Positions 33,901 through 46,000 of a stretch of 64,000 bases of DNA are shown one piece after another. Numbering within the stretch: position 1 is the first letter of the stretch; each line of letters opens with the position of its first letter. The stretch spans positions 62,042,178-62,106,177 of the forward strand of contig JAVIAB010000059.1 in the NCBI GenBank assembly GCA_032433765.1. Reading direction: 5' to 3'. The DNA comes from Megaustenia siamemsis (lineage: Eukaryota > Mollusca > Gastropoda > Stylommatophora > Ariophantidae). Made by a program: the position numbers and the translations under genes. The notes under the pieces were generated by a model. That model had not been told where the DNA came from and ran no database searches. It saw only the letters and a list, made by a program, of their open reading frames with translations.

Positions 33901-36900
33901 TGTAATATATATGGTCACTAACACCATATTTCCCTATACGCCACTTGGCGTGACGGGGGTACTTTACTTTACTTACATCATTAAAAAAAATTTAAATACA
34001 TATTTGTATGTGTGTTGTATTTTTGTTCCTGCTGAAGTTTTATTGAGGCGAACCGTCGTTCTTGTTTAGGTTGTCCACTTGTTAATTGAAGTTTTAACCA
34101 TACCGTTTTTTCCCTTATATATATATTATTTTCATTTTTCCTCAACATGTTACCGTTTATCGACTAAATGGTGGAAAAGTAATATTATTTCTAGTAGTAA
34201 TATTTTGTCCACTTTTTGTCGATGATGCAGGTAATAACTTCTGGATTGGTGCTACATCGAAGCTGCATAACGGTACCTTTGAATGGATTCCAAGCACAAA
34301 GCCTTTGACTTTCCAGAACTGGGGGTCTGAAGAACCCAACAACGGTAAGTGTATTCGTTTTGAGAAAGAAATAGCCAGGGATAGAGAGAGAGATAGAAGG
34401 TAGATAAGACAATATGAATAAGAGATGAAAGAAATACCGAGCTATACCCAAATATAAGGAATCATGTGTTCATCATCATCATTGAGTATCGTCTCCGCAT
34501 AGAAGTTTGACTACCATGGAAATACATTCCGCTCTGTCTTGCTTTGATGGTGCAGGTTATCATAGGTTGATTTGTCCATTTTTTGATGTTACTTGTCCAT
34601 GTTAGTCTTGGTATGCCTCTGCCTGTATTGCCTTGTATTTTCCCTCCCAATATTGCTTTTATTAGTTGGCTGCTGTGCCTTTTAACATGTCCACCCAAAA
34701 TCAAATCTTATTTGTTTTTTAATCCTATGTTAGTGACAATTTTTGTACTGTGGTCAGCATTACGCCAGTTTCGCCTCTTATTTTCTTTTATCTGTTTAAG
34801 GCTGAGTGAACCTGGAAGCCGGCGGTAGGTATCCAATCTAACCTCTTGTCCTCAGTAGACCAGTTCGTTCACCCTTCTCTTCGGCAGTTCCCAACAGATA
34901 AAAGAGCATGGTAATATATTTGAGGAGAACGTCTGGCAGTTCCCAACAGATAAAAGAGCATGGTAATATATTTGAGGAGAACGTCTGGCAGTTCCCAACA
35001 GATAAAAGAGCATGCTAATATATTTGAGGAGAACGTCTGGCAGTTCCCAACAGATAAAAGAGCATGGTAATATATTTGAGGAGAACGTCTGGCAGTTCCC
35101 AACAGATAAAAGAGCATGCTAATATATTTGAGGAGAACGTCTGGCAGTTCCCAACAGATAAACGAGCATGGTAATATATTTGAGGAGAACGTCTGGCAGT
35201 TCCCAACAGATAAACGAGCATGGTAATATATTTGAGGAGAACGTCTGGCAGTTCCCAACAGATAAAAGAGCACGGTAATATATTTGAGGAGAACGTCTGG
35301 CAGTTCCCAACAGATAAAAGAGCATGGTAATATATTTGAGGAGAACGTCTGGCAGTTCCCAACAGATAAAAGAGCATGGTAATATATTTGAGGAGAACGT
35401 CTGGCAGTTCCCAACAGATAAACGAGCATGGTAATATATTTGAGGAGAACGTCTGGCAGTTCCCAACAGATAAAAGAGCATGGTAATATATTTGAGGAGA
35501 ACGTCTGGCAGTTCCCAACAGATAAAAGAGCATGGTAATATATTTGAGGAGAACGTCTGGCAGTTCCCAACAGATAAAAGAGCATGGTAATATATTTGAG
35601 GAGAACGTCTGGCAGTTCCCAACAGATAAAAGAGCATGGTAATATATTTGAGGAGAACGTCTGGCAGTTCGCAACAGATAAAAGAGCATGGCAATATATT
35701 TGAGGAGAACGTCCGGTAGCTCACAACAGATAAAAGAGCATGGCAATATATTTGAGGAGAACGTCTGGCAGTTCCCAACAGATAAAAGAGCATGGCAATA
35801 TATTTGAGGAGAACGTCTGGCAGTTCGCAACAGATAAAAGAGCATGGTAATATATTTGAGAAGAACGTCTGGCAGCTAACACAGAAAAAGAGCATGGCAA
35901 TATATTTGAGGAGAACGTCCGGTAGCTCACAACAGATAAAAGAGCATGGCAATATATTTGAGGAGAACTTCTGGCAGTTCGCAACAGATAAAAGAGCATG
36001 GCAATATATTTGAGGAGAACGTCCGGTAGCTCACAACAGATAAAAGAGCATGGCAATATATTTGAGGAGAACGTCCGGTAGCTCACAACAAATTAGAGAG
36101 TGAGACAATATATATGAGACGACCGTCTTAACTTTAGTAAAGTCGATAAACGTATCAAAGCGAAACACATTGCAAAGAAAGAGGTCGTATCAAAGAGAAG
36201 AACATTGTGTCAAAGAGAAGGACATTTATCAAGAAGAAAGACATTGTATCAAAGAGAAGAGCTTTGTATGAAAGAAAAGAACATTGTATCAACGAGAAGG
36301 ATAGAAAGACAAATATCTAGTGAAGAACACTGTATCAAAGTGAAGAACACTGTATCAAAGAGAAGAACATTGTATCAAAGAGAAGAATATTGTATCAAAG
36401 AGAAGAACATTGTATCAAAGAGAAGAACATTGTATCAAAGAGAAGAACATTGTATCAAAGACCAGGACAATGTATCAAAGAGAAGAACATTGTAAGTAGT
36501 ATAGGTGGCTGTGAACTCATCCTAAAAGTGCACGCACATGCACCGAAAGACAATAGATTTGGCACCGACTTTGCACCAAACATGCACCAAAACCGTGCAA
36601 AAAAAAAAAAAAAATTTTTTTTTCGAATTCGCGATTTTTTCGAACTTCATTATTTTTTTGGGGGAAATTTTTTTTGGGGTTCGTCAGTTTGTCGAAACGG
36701 TCAACTGTGTCTGAGAGCTTAACGCAGGTAAGCTTAACGCAGGTATCCGGCTCAGGATATTTCCGTTAGCCAACTCAGGTAAAACCCCGATTGAAAAGAA
36801 AACGGACTTATGTTAAAAATAATAAAATAAAAGTGGTCGTGTGTGTTATCGCTACCAACATCATCATGTGTCGTGTAGTAAGGTGTGCTAATATTAAATA

Positions 36901-37581
36901 GTGACGCTCGCTCTTTCTCATTCAATGTACAGCAAAACAAAATTCTATATTTCACAACTTTATTAATACATCATATATATTACTGTCCGGTTGTTGATAA
37001 TTTTCAGCGTCTGGGTTTCCTCCCTCCTGTTTTGGTGGTACTGTTTGTTAAATGTCTATCAAACACGGGTGCATAGGAAGTTTCATTAGCCTTCAAAACA
37101 CAACCGCCCTCCATTTTGACAAAACCTTGATCAAAGCTGGAATAGGTAATCGGTGACTTTGCTGAAACATCCTGGGCATCCACACTGGCTGCCGGAGCTG
37201 TCGTCTGATTAACAAGAGTGAGGTCCCCTTGGTTAACAAAAAAGGGCGTGTAGTTGATGTTAGCATAAGCGTTTTCGAGACTGCCTTAACGCCATCTTTA
37301 GACAATGGAACTACCCCCTCTGCCTTCATGTGCTATCATCATCATGTGCCACCCTCAACACCATCACCCCTTCATGTCCTATCATCATCAAGCCACACAA
37401 AGTATCAACCCCTTCATGGCCTATCATCATCATGTGCCACCTCAACACCATCACCCCTTCATGTCCTATCATCATCAAGCCACACAAAGTATCAACCCCT
37501 TCATGGCCTATCATCATCATGTGCCACCCTCAACATCAACCTTCATATCCCATCATCATCTTGTGCCCTACCATTAAATAG

Positions 37582-37631
<50 letters not shown>

Positions 37632-38156
37632 GCATATCCAAGCTAACTCAAGTCAAATAAAAATCATCACCAACCCACACAAATTGACACATCATCATCA
37701 TGTGCCACCCTCAACATCCCCTTCCTATCATCATCATCATGTGCCACCCTCAACACTATCATCATGTACCACCATCAACACTATCATCATGTGCCACCCT
37801 CAACATCCCCCTTCCTATCATCATGTGCCACCCTCAACACTATCATCATCATGCGCCACCCTCAACACCAGCCCTTCATGTCCTATCATCATGTGCCACC
37901 CTCAACACCATCATCAAACCTTCATGTCCTATCATCATCATGTGCCATCCTCAACATCAAACCTTCCGGCTTGGACGGAGGAACTGTTTTCCATCAGTCG
38001 AGTAAATGAAACAAACCCCGTTACATATGTGTTGAAAGACGATAAGGGCGATGAGATAGAGGGGTCATTCTACACACCGAAAATTCAAAAAGTTGGAGAC
38101 AAACTCATCATCCCTGCATGTCCTATCATCAAGCCACACAAAGTATCAACCAGCGA

Positions 38157-38202
<46 letters not shown>

Positions 38203-39476
38203 CTGTCTCTCTCACATTCATGATAAACCAAAACAAAATAGGCTCATATTTAAAAAAGTCGACCTAAAACCGTAAAATATTCCACTACAACACAGACCGC
38301 TAGACTGAACAGTACTATGAAAATAAACGTCCGTGAATCAAGCGCGCTTATAACACGAAGTCTCACATCCGACTAGTTTAAATATAATCTGGTAAATAAA
38401 AGTTAGGAGGCAAGGGCAGAAACTTAGGCGGTAAGGGCAGAAACCAAAGAGGCAAGGTTTGAAAACAAGGAGGGAAGGTCAGAAACCTAGGAGGTAAGGG
38501 CAGAAACCTAAGAGGCAAGGTCAGAAACCTAGGAGGCGAGGGCAGAAACCAAAGAGGCAAGGTCAGAAACCTAGGAGACATGGACAGAAAACTAGGAAGC
38601 AAAGGCTGAAAACAAGGAGGGAAGGTCAGAAACTTAGGAGGTAAGGGCAGAAACCAAAGAGGCAAGGTTTGAAAACAAGGAGGGAAGGTCAGAAACCTAG
38701 GAGGCAAGGGCAGAAACCTAAGAGGCAAGGTCAGAAACCAAAGAGGCGAGGTCAGAAACCTAGGAGGCAAGGTGAGAAAACAAGGAGGGAAGGTCAGAAA
38801 TCTAAGAGGCAAGGGCAGAAACCTAGGAGACAAGGGCAGAAACCTAGGAGGCGAGGGCAGAAACCAAAGAGGCAAGGTCAGAAAACAAGGAGGCGAGGGC
38901 AGAAACCAAAGAGGCAAGGTCAGAAACCAAGGAGGGAAGGTCAGAAAACTAGGAAGCAAAGGTTGAAAACAAGGAGGGAAGGTCAGAAACCTAGGAGACA
39001 TGGACAGAAAACTAGGAAGCAAAGGCTGAAAACAAGGAGGGGAGGTCAGAAATCTAGGAAGCTGTGTTAGAAAACAAGGAGGGAAGGTCAGAAACCTAGG
39101 AGGCATGGTCAGAAATCTAGGAAGCTGTGTTAGAAAACAAGGAGGCGAGGGCAGAAAACCAAAGAGGCAAGGTCAGACATTTTCATTATTTGGAGTCTTT
39201 GTATTACCTTCTTAGTGAGATTCTCTACGTGTTTCTTCAAAAAGCTACTCTCATTCTCATACTAGTTAGACACATCGAACCGTTCGTTATTTCTAAAGCC
39301 AAAAAAAACTTTGTGAGACTTCGTGTTATAAGCGCGCTTGATTCACGGACGTTTATTTTCATAGTACTGTTCAGTCTAGCGGTCTGTGTTGTAGTGGAAT
39401 ATTTTACGGTTTTAGGTCGACTTTTTTAAATATGAGCCTATTTTGTTTTGGTTTATCATGAATGTGAGAGAGACAG

Positions 39477-39526
<50 letters not shown>

Positions 39527-40052
39527 TCGCTGGTTGATACTTTGTGTGGCTTGATGATAGGACATGCGGGGATGATGAGTTTGTCTCCAACTTTTTGAAT
39601 TTTCGGTGTGTAGAATGACCCCTCTATCTCATCGCCCTTATCGTCTTTCAACACATATGTAACGGGGTTTGTTTCATTTACTCGACTGATGGAAAACAGT
39701 TCCTCCGTCCAAGCCGGAAGGTTTGATGTTGAGGATGGCACATGATGATGATAGGACATGAAGGTTTGATGATGGTGTTTAGGGTGGCACATGATGATAG
39801 GACATGAAGGGCTGGTGTTGAGGGTGGCGCATGATGATGATAGTGTTGAGGGTGGCACATGATGATAGGAAGGGGGATGTTGAGGGTGGCACATGATGAT
39901 AGTGTTGATGGTGGTACATGATGATAGTGTTGAGGGTGGCACATGATGATGATGATAGGAAGGGGGATGTTGAGGGTGGCACATGATGATGATGTGTCAA
40001 TTTGTGTGGGTTGGTGATGATTTTTATTTGACTTGAGTTAGCTTGGATATGC

Positions 40053-40090
<38 letters not shown>

Positions 40091-43000
40091 CTATTTAATG
40101 GTAGGGCACAAGATGATGATGGGATATGAAGGTTGATGTTGAGGGTGGCACATGATGATGATAGGCCATGAAGGGGTTGATACTTTGTGTGGCTTGATGA
40201 TGATAGGACATGAAGGGGTGATGGTGTTGAGGGTGGCACATGATGATGATAGGCCATGAAGGGGTTGATACTTTGTGTGGCTTGATGATGATAGGACATG
40301 AAGGGGTGATGGTGTTGAGGGTGGCACATGATGATGATAGCACATGAAGGCAGAGGGGGTAGTTCCATTGTCTAAAGATGGCGTTAAGGCAGTCTCGAAA
40401 ACGCTTATGCTAACATCAACTACACGCCCTTTTTTGTTAACCAAGGGGACCTCACTCTTGTTAATCAGACGACAGCTCCGGCAGCCAGTATGGATGCCCA
40501 GGATGTTTCAGCAAAGTCACCGATTACCTATTCCAGCTTTGATCAAGGTTTTGTCAAAATGGAGGGCGGTTGTGTTTTGAAGGCTAATGAAACTTCCTAT
40601 GCACCCGTGTTTGATAGACATTTAACAAACAGTACCACCAAAACAGGAGGGAGGAAACCCAGACGCTGAAAATTATCAACAACCGGACAGTAATATATAT
40701 GATGTATTAATAAAGTTGTGAAATATAGAATTTTGTTTTGCTGTACATTGAATGAGAAAGAGCGAGCGTCACTATTTAATATTAGCACACCTTACTACAC
40801 GACACATGATGATGTTGGTAGCGATAACACACACGACCACTTTTATTTTATTATTTTTAACATAAGTCCGTTTTCTTTTCAATCGGGGTTTTACCTGAGT
40901 TGGCTAACGGAAATATCCTGAGCCGGACTGTTTGACGCCCCGATCTTTTGAATTTACCTGCGTTAATCTCTCAGACACAGTTGACCGTTTGACAACCTAA
41001 CCTTCAACGTCATTGCTTGTCAGCATTTTTTTTTTACATGTCGCCTCCTGTTGCCTATTACCCGCCCCTCCACCGCACATGCCCACCGCCGGCGAATAAT
41101 AATCGGTTTGAAACTTTGTGTGGTATGATGATGATGATAGGACATGAAGGGTTGATGGTGGTGTTGGAAGGGATAGTGTTGAGGCACATGATGATGATTT
41201 TATCATTTTTATCATGATTTTGTTAGCTTGGATATGCAATAGAGAGAAATCGCTATAATCTGGTACACCGTTCGACAAACTAACCTTCATTGTCATTGCT
41301 TGTCAGCATTTTTTTTACATGTCGCCCTGTCACGTAGGAGACCCGTGTTCGAATCCTGAAGGGAGACTGTTTTTTTTATTTTTTTTTTTTAATAATTCTG
41401 AGTTTACTTTCACAAATACATATTTTTAAAATAATTCTGAATTTTTACTTTCACAAATATACTCTTTTAAAATACTCTTTCACGCACACCGCGAGAGCCG
41501 CACGACCGTCACGCCACACCGCGAGAGGGGATCACCGGACGATTAGCACACGATCTTTTGAATTTACCTGCGTTAAGCTCTCAGACACAGTTGACCGTTT
41601 CGACAAACTGACGAACCCCAAAAAAAATTTCCCCCAAAAAAATAATGAAGTTCGAAAAAATCGCGAATTCGAAAAAAAAATTTTTTTTTTTTTTTTTCAC
41701 GGTTTTGGTGCATGTTTGGTGCAAAGTCGGTGCCAAATCTATTGTCTTTCGGTGCATGTGCGTGCACTTTTAGCGTGAGTTCACAGCCACCTATACTACT
41801 ATTGTATCAAAGAGAAGAACATTGTATCAAAGACCAGGACAATGTATCAAAGAGATCGACCTTGTAGTAAGGGAAAAAACATTGTGTTAAAGAGAAGTAC
41901 ATTGCCAAAAGGAAAAGAAAAGACGCTCTAATAAATAGAAAATAAAATACAATAAAGATGAATTTTTCTATTTATATGTGTTGTGTACTTTTATTTATCA
42001 GTACTGGGTAAAGAAGAGTGCGTGGAATTAAGAAGAGCAAAAAATCTGACATGGAACGATTCGTTCTGCAACCTTTCTAAGAGATTCATCTGTGAGAAAA
42101 CGTAAGTACATTTTAACTCTTATATTACCGAGTGTATGTGATAACGATACAAACAAGCAGCTGTGAGCTATGAACATGATACACCTGACTGGTTTGGCAT
42201 AGGGCTGGAATTTAGAAAAGGGTGCATCTTATACATCAAAATGTACAGAAATGAAAAAAAAAATTTAGAAAAAGTAATGCAAATATATTTTTTTGCACGA
42301 AAAGTACACATTATGTGATAAACATGAAAAAGTGTAAAATTTAATTAAGGAAACACATAAACCATAAAACGTACAGCTTAACGTGTGTAAATAACACCAG
42401 AGTTGTATTTTCTTGCACCATATTTCCATATTTACACACAATAATGAAGTTGCACAACAATTTTTGAGAATACATTTTTTTGAAAGTATTTTGAAAAGTT
42501 GATGTCACATAATAATTTGGAGTTGCATATTGTAAATTTCAATGCTCGGTCCATTTTAATTTGTCGACACGAAAGTTAACAGAACCTGTAGATAAACATT
42601 CACAAGGACATCATCGTTATTTTCATCACCTTGAATTTTTTTTTCATGGAACATTTCATGACTTTCAAAACATATCTGTTATTTTAGAGCTAAAGCTAGC
42701 ACAAGGAAAGCACAGGACTTCCGGTAAAAATGGCGGATAGGCGAATAGAACCATTGAGGCTCTGTTTAAAAAGTGTTCCTTGTTGCAGTTTCCTCATATT
42801 CCAAGTCCGGCTTGCTTCCGGAGCTACTGAGCTCAGTGCTCTGTGCACACCGTGAGCTGTGTTTTCCAAATGGATTGTGTTTCGATTTTACAATTATTTG
42901 CGATGAATGATATCGTATGACGAAAGTCAGTTCAGCTGCGTTCACTTTCGGTGCCGCATGACCTTAGGTCTTTTGGCATGTGTTGTAGCTTCTATGAAGG

Positions 43001-46000
43001 GGACTGCAGCTACCTTTTTTGTTTGGATCCTCCAATGAGATGACTTTTAATTCGAATGATTCCACTTGCAAGTGTGTTTGAGCAATTATGGATTTTAATT
43101 CGTTTGCAGCGATAACGGGGCCTTCGACTAACAATAACCATAATAACCATGTTATGTTTGTATTGTAAAACGTGTTCGTCTAAAACTGCTTCTTACTACA
43201 CAGTAAATCAAACAATGAATCAATCGAAGTCTTATTAGATCCTTGATCCGTTACTGGAGTTCAGGCCTCAAACAAAGATCTTTCCAGTTATCTCTATTTT
43301 GAATCATTTTCTTTACTTCCTTCCAGTCTAGGCTATTGTTCTTGAGGGTTTCAATGTTTTCTTTTGTTTCATCTATATCTAGACTTAGCATGCTTTTTCT
43401 TCACTGTGGGCTCTAGGACAGGGCATGTCTTACTAAGATGGCAATAGGTTTTCTTAATTTGTCGTCAATTAGTCTCCATTTTCTAGTTATAATCCTTTTC
43501 TCGATTGGCTTTTATTTTGTTCATTTCCAAATATCTTTATTTCTGATCTTGTCAAACCATTTCATGTTCGGAATTTATTCGAAATGTCGTTTACAAATGT
43601 ATGTAACCTTTACTTTGCTATTCAACATTCATGATATCCAACATCCTTGACATTCAACATCCTTGACATTCAACATCGTATGATATTCAACTTCCATGAC
43701 ATCCAACATCCATCTATCTATCTATCTTTCGTTCGCCAGAAGTATTGTCTATATCAGCAATGTCGTTTCCTGTATGAATTTTACTGTCTTTTGTAATTCT
43801 TGCAGTGGCCCATATAGTTTTGTCTGTAGTGTTGTATCTATGGGCCAATGGATTTTCCTCAGTCTACTATATTCAGTGCAGTCTTGAAGTATGTGTTCAG
43901 CAGTCTGGGGCGCCTGTCCACATGTACAAGTAGTTGAGGTGCCGATCTTGAATTTTGTATACATGTGACTATGGAGTCGATTGTGTCCTGTTCTGAGGCG
44001 TATAATGATAACTTGTTCATATCTATTCATATTATAAAAGGCATCCTGATTTGGGGCTTGTGGTCCTCTGATTGATTTGATTATCTGTTTCTTATGATGG
44101 TATGTAACAGGTGTATCTAGTTGTGTGCCTGTTGAACCTTCCTTTGCCAACTGATCTGCTTTCTCATTTCCTGGTATTCCACAGTGAGATGGGATCCACT
44201 GCAGGGCAACCCTGTGGTGCTTGCAGAGTTCAGTCAATAAGGTCTGCAAATGTGGTAATTTTCTGGATTGTAGTGCCTGGAGTACTGATCTTGCATCTGT
44301 CAAAAACACTACAGGCTGTGGGCTAAGATTAATGTTCAGCAGTTTTTCTATTGCTAACTTTATTGCTTGTATTTCTGCATCATAATTGTGACAATATTTC
44401 CCTGTTGCTATTTTATTCATATCCCTAGTGTTATTTGGGTATTCTATATATGCACCTGCTCCCCCATTTTTTACTGCATTCTGTGCTGATCCATCTGTAT
44501 ACACACGAATCCATAGGTCTTGTGGGTATTCTTCATCCAGGAAACTGAGAGTTATTGTTTTTCGTTGTAGACTATTCTGTTCCTCTTTATCAACTATTCC
44601 TTTCACTTCTGTCCGTATTTGAACTGATAATCCTGATTCCTCTGTCCAGGGAGTCTGTTCTGGTATGGGCAGTAGGGGGTTAACAGCTCTTGGCATGTCT
44701 GGTGTTTGTCTACTAATACGCTTGGCTTGGTGTATAAAACTGCTTCTCTTAAGTCGTCCCAATGCAAGATTTTGGAATCGGTCCTTCATTGGATGTCTCG
44801 GCATGCAAGCAAATTTTTCTGCCTGTATCAGCACCTTTGTGTCCCTCCGTTCTCTCAGTGCTGGTATCCTCCACAATTTCTCCATCTCTAATATTGGTGT
44901 TGATTTCATTGCTCCTGTGATGACCCTAAGTGCCTGGTTTTGTACTTTATCCAGTTCTTGAAGTGTGGTGTTTGATGCTGAACACCATGCAGATGATCCA
45001 TATTCTAAATGTGGGCGTATACTCTGTTGGTAAACTTTACTGAGTATTTTCCCACTCGCACCCCACGTAGTTCCACACAGCTTTCTTAGAATAGCCAATT
45101 TTCTCCTTGCTTTTTGGGTTGCCTTATTTATCTGCTGTTTCCAAGATAGTTTGTTATCAAATGTAACTCCGAGATACGTAGCCTGTATGTCTTCTTTCAC
45201 AGGCTCATTGTTTATATAGATGGCTCCTGCTTTTTGTTTTGGGGAAAGAGTGAAAAGTGTAGTACTGCATTTGTCTGTATTGATGCTGATACACCATCTA
45301 TTTGTCCATGAATTCAGTGCATTCATAGCTCTTTGTAACAATTTGGAGGCCACTGTTGCATACTCCTCTGTGCACCACATTACCAAGTCATCTGCATACA
45401 TTGCCACTTTGATACCATGTGGTAGTTCAGTAACTAGGTCATTGATGTAGATCAGAAAAAGTGTTGGAGATAGTACCCCTCCTTGTGGAACGCCCTGGCG
45501 CAGTAAGACCTTCTTACTCTTAAGACCATCCAGTTGCACTCTGGCTCTCCTGTTATGCAGGTATGCTTTGACCCATTGTACATCCTGCCATTTACTCCAT
45601 AATTTCTCAGTTTCTTCAAAAGCCCTTCCTTCCATACCTTATCAAATGCTTTCTTTAGGTCTATCCATGCTGCTAGTACCAGTTTCTTTTCTTGAAACGC
45701 ATCCTCAATTTCCTGGGAAAGATAGGTTGCCTGATCTTCGGTAGAGTAACACTGTCTAAAGCCTGCTTGTTGTGGGACAAGGAGATTTTCACTTTCCAGG
45801 TACCACTGCAGTCTGAGATTGATTATACGTTCCATTGTTTTGCACAAACAGCTTGTAAGGCTGATTGGTCTATAGCTGGATGTCATTGAACCATCTTTCC
45901 TGGCTTTAGTAATGGTATCATAATTGCTTCTCTCCATGCCTGTGGCACTTTACCTGTGATCCAGCAAATGTTGTAGATCTGCAGTAGTTTTGCTTTAGCT

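Larger units (their letters stand above)
36495..38367. repeat. Left inverted arm of the fold-back element
   Basis: Order from the tip inwards: terminal repeat, A/T homopolymer zone (about 36600-36680), a block near 36716-36800, an unidentified coding-like block on the minus strand (about 37000-37300), CATCATGTGCCACC-type repeats, a CT microsatellite, the integrase fragment, a second CT microsatellite and a unique stretch to 38367. It mirrors 39312-41800. Confidence 0.92.
36495..41800. mobile_element. Fold-back Polinton/Maverick-derived element
   Basis: A 5306-bp insertion. Ends are AGTAGTATAGGTGGCTGTGA and its inverse, so termini are 5'-AG...CT-3', flanked by ATTGTA on both sides. Two inverted arms (36495-38367 and 39312-41800) are almost identical by eye and surround a 21-bp tandem array. 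Each arm carries a fragment resembling the C-terminal (chromo-like) part of Polinton integrases. Polintons are known for 6-bp target duplications, AG termini and long inverted repeats, all matched here. Autonomous Polintons are 15-20 kb with a protein-primed DNA polymerase, ATPase, protease and capsid genes, none of which is recognised here. It is therefore a non-autonomous, inverted-duplicated derivative. It sits in lectin intron 4, ending 200 bp before exon 5. Confidence 0.78.
39312..41800. repeat. Right inverted arm of the fold-back element
   Basis: Reverse complement of 36495-38367, except for about 635 extra bases at 40927-41560. Isolated differences were noticed (for example CACACTGGCTG vs CATACTGGCTG, and CT-run lengths). 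Confidence 0.92.

Noticed and set aside
34869..36086. Four long minus-strand ORFs of 121-277 codons
   Set aside because: They are the three frames of the 52-bp minisatellite.
38378..39106. 242-codon minus ORF and 133-codon plus ORF (PPRFLTLP, KTRRQGQ)
   Set aside because: 21-bp array; both strands are open for the same reason.
37229..40444. Histidine/proline-rich ORFs (HHHVPPST) in both arms
   Set aside because: CATCATGTGCCACC minisatellite; only the integrase-like island inside them is informative.
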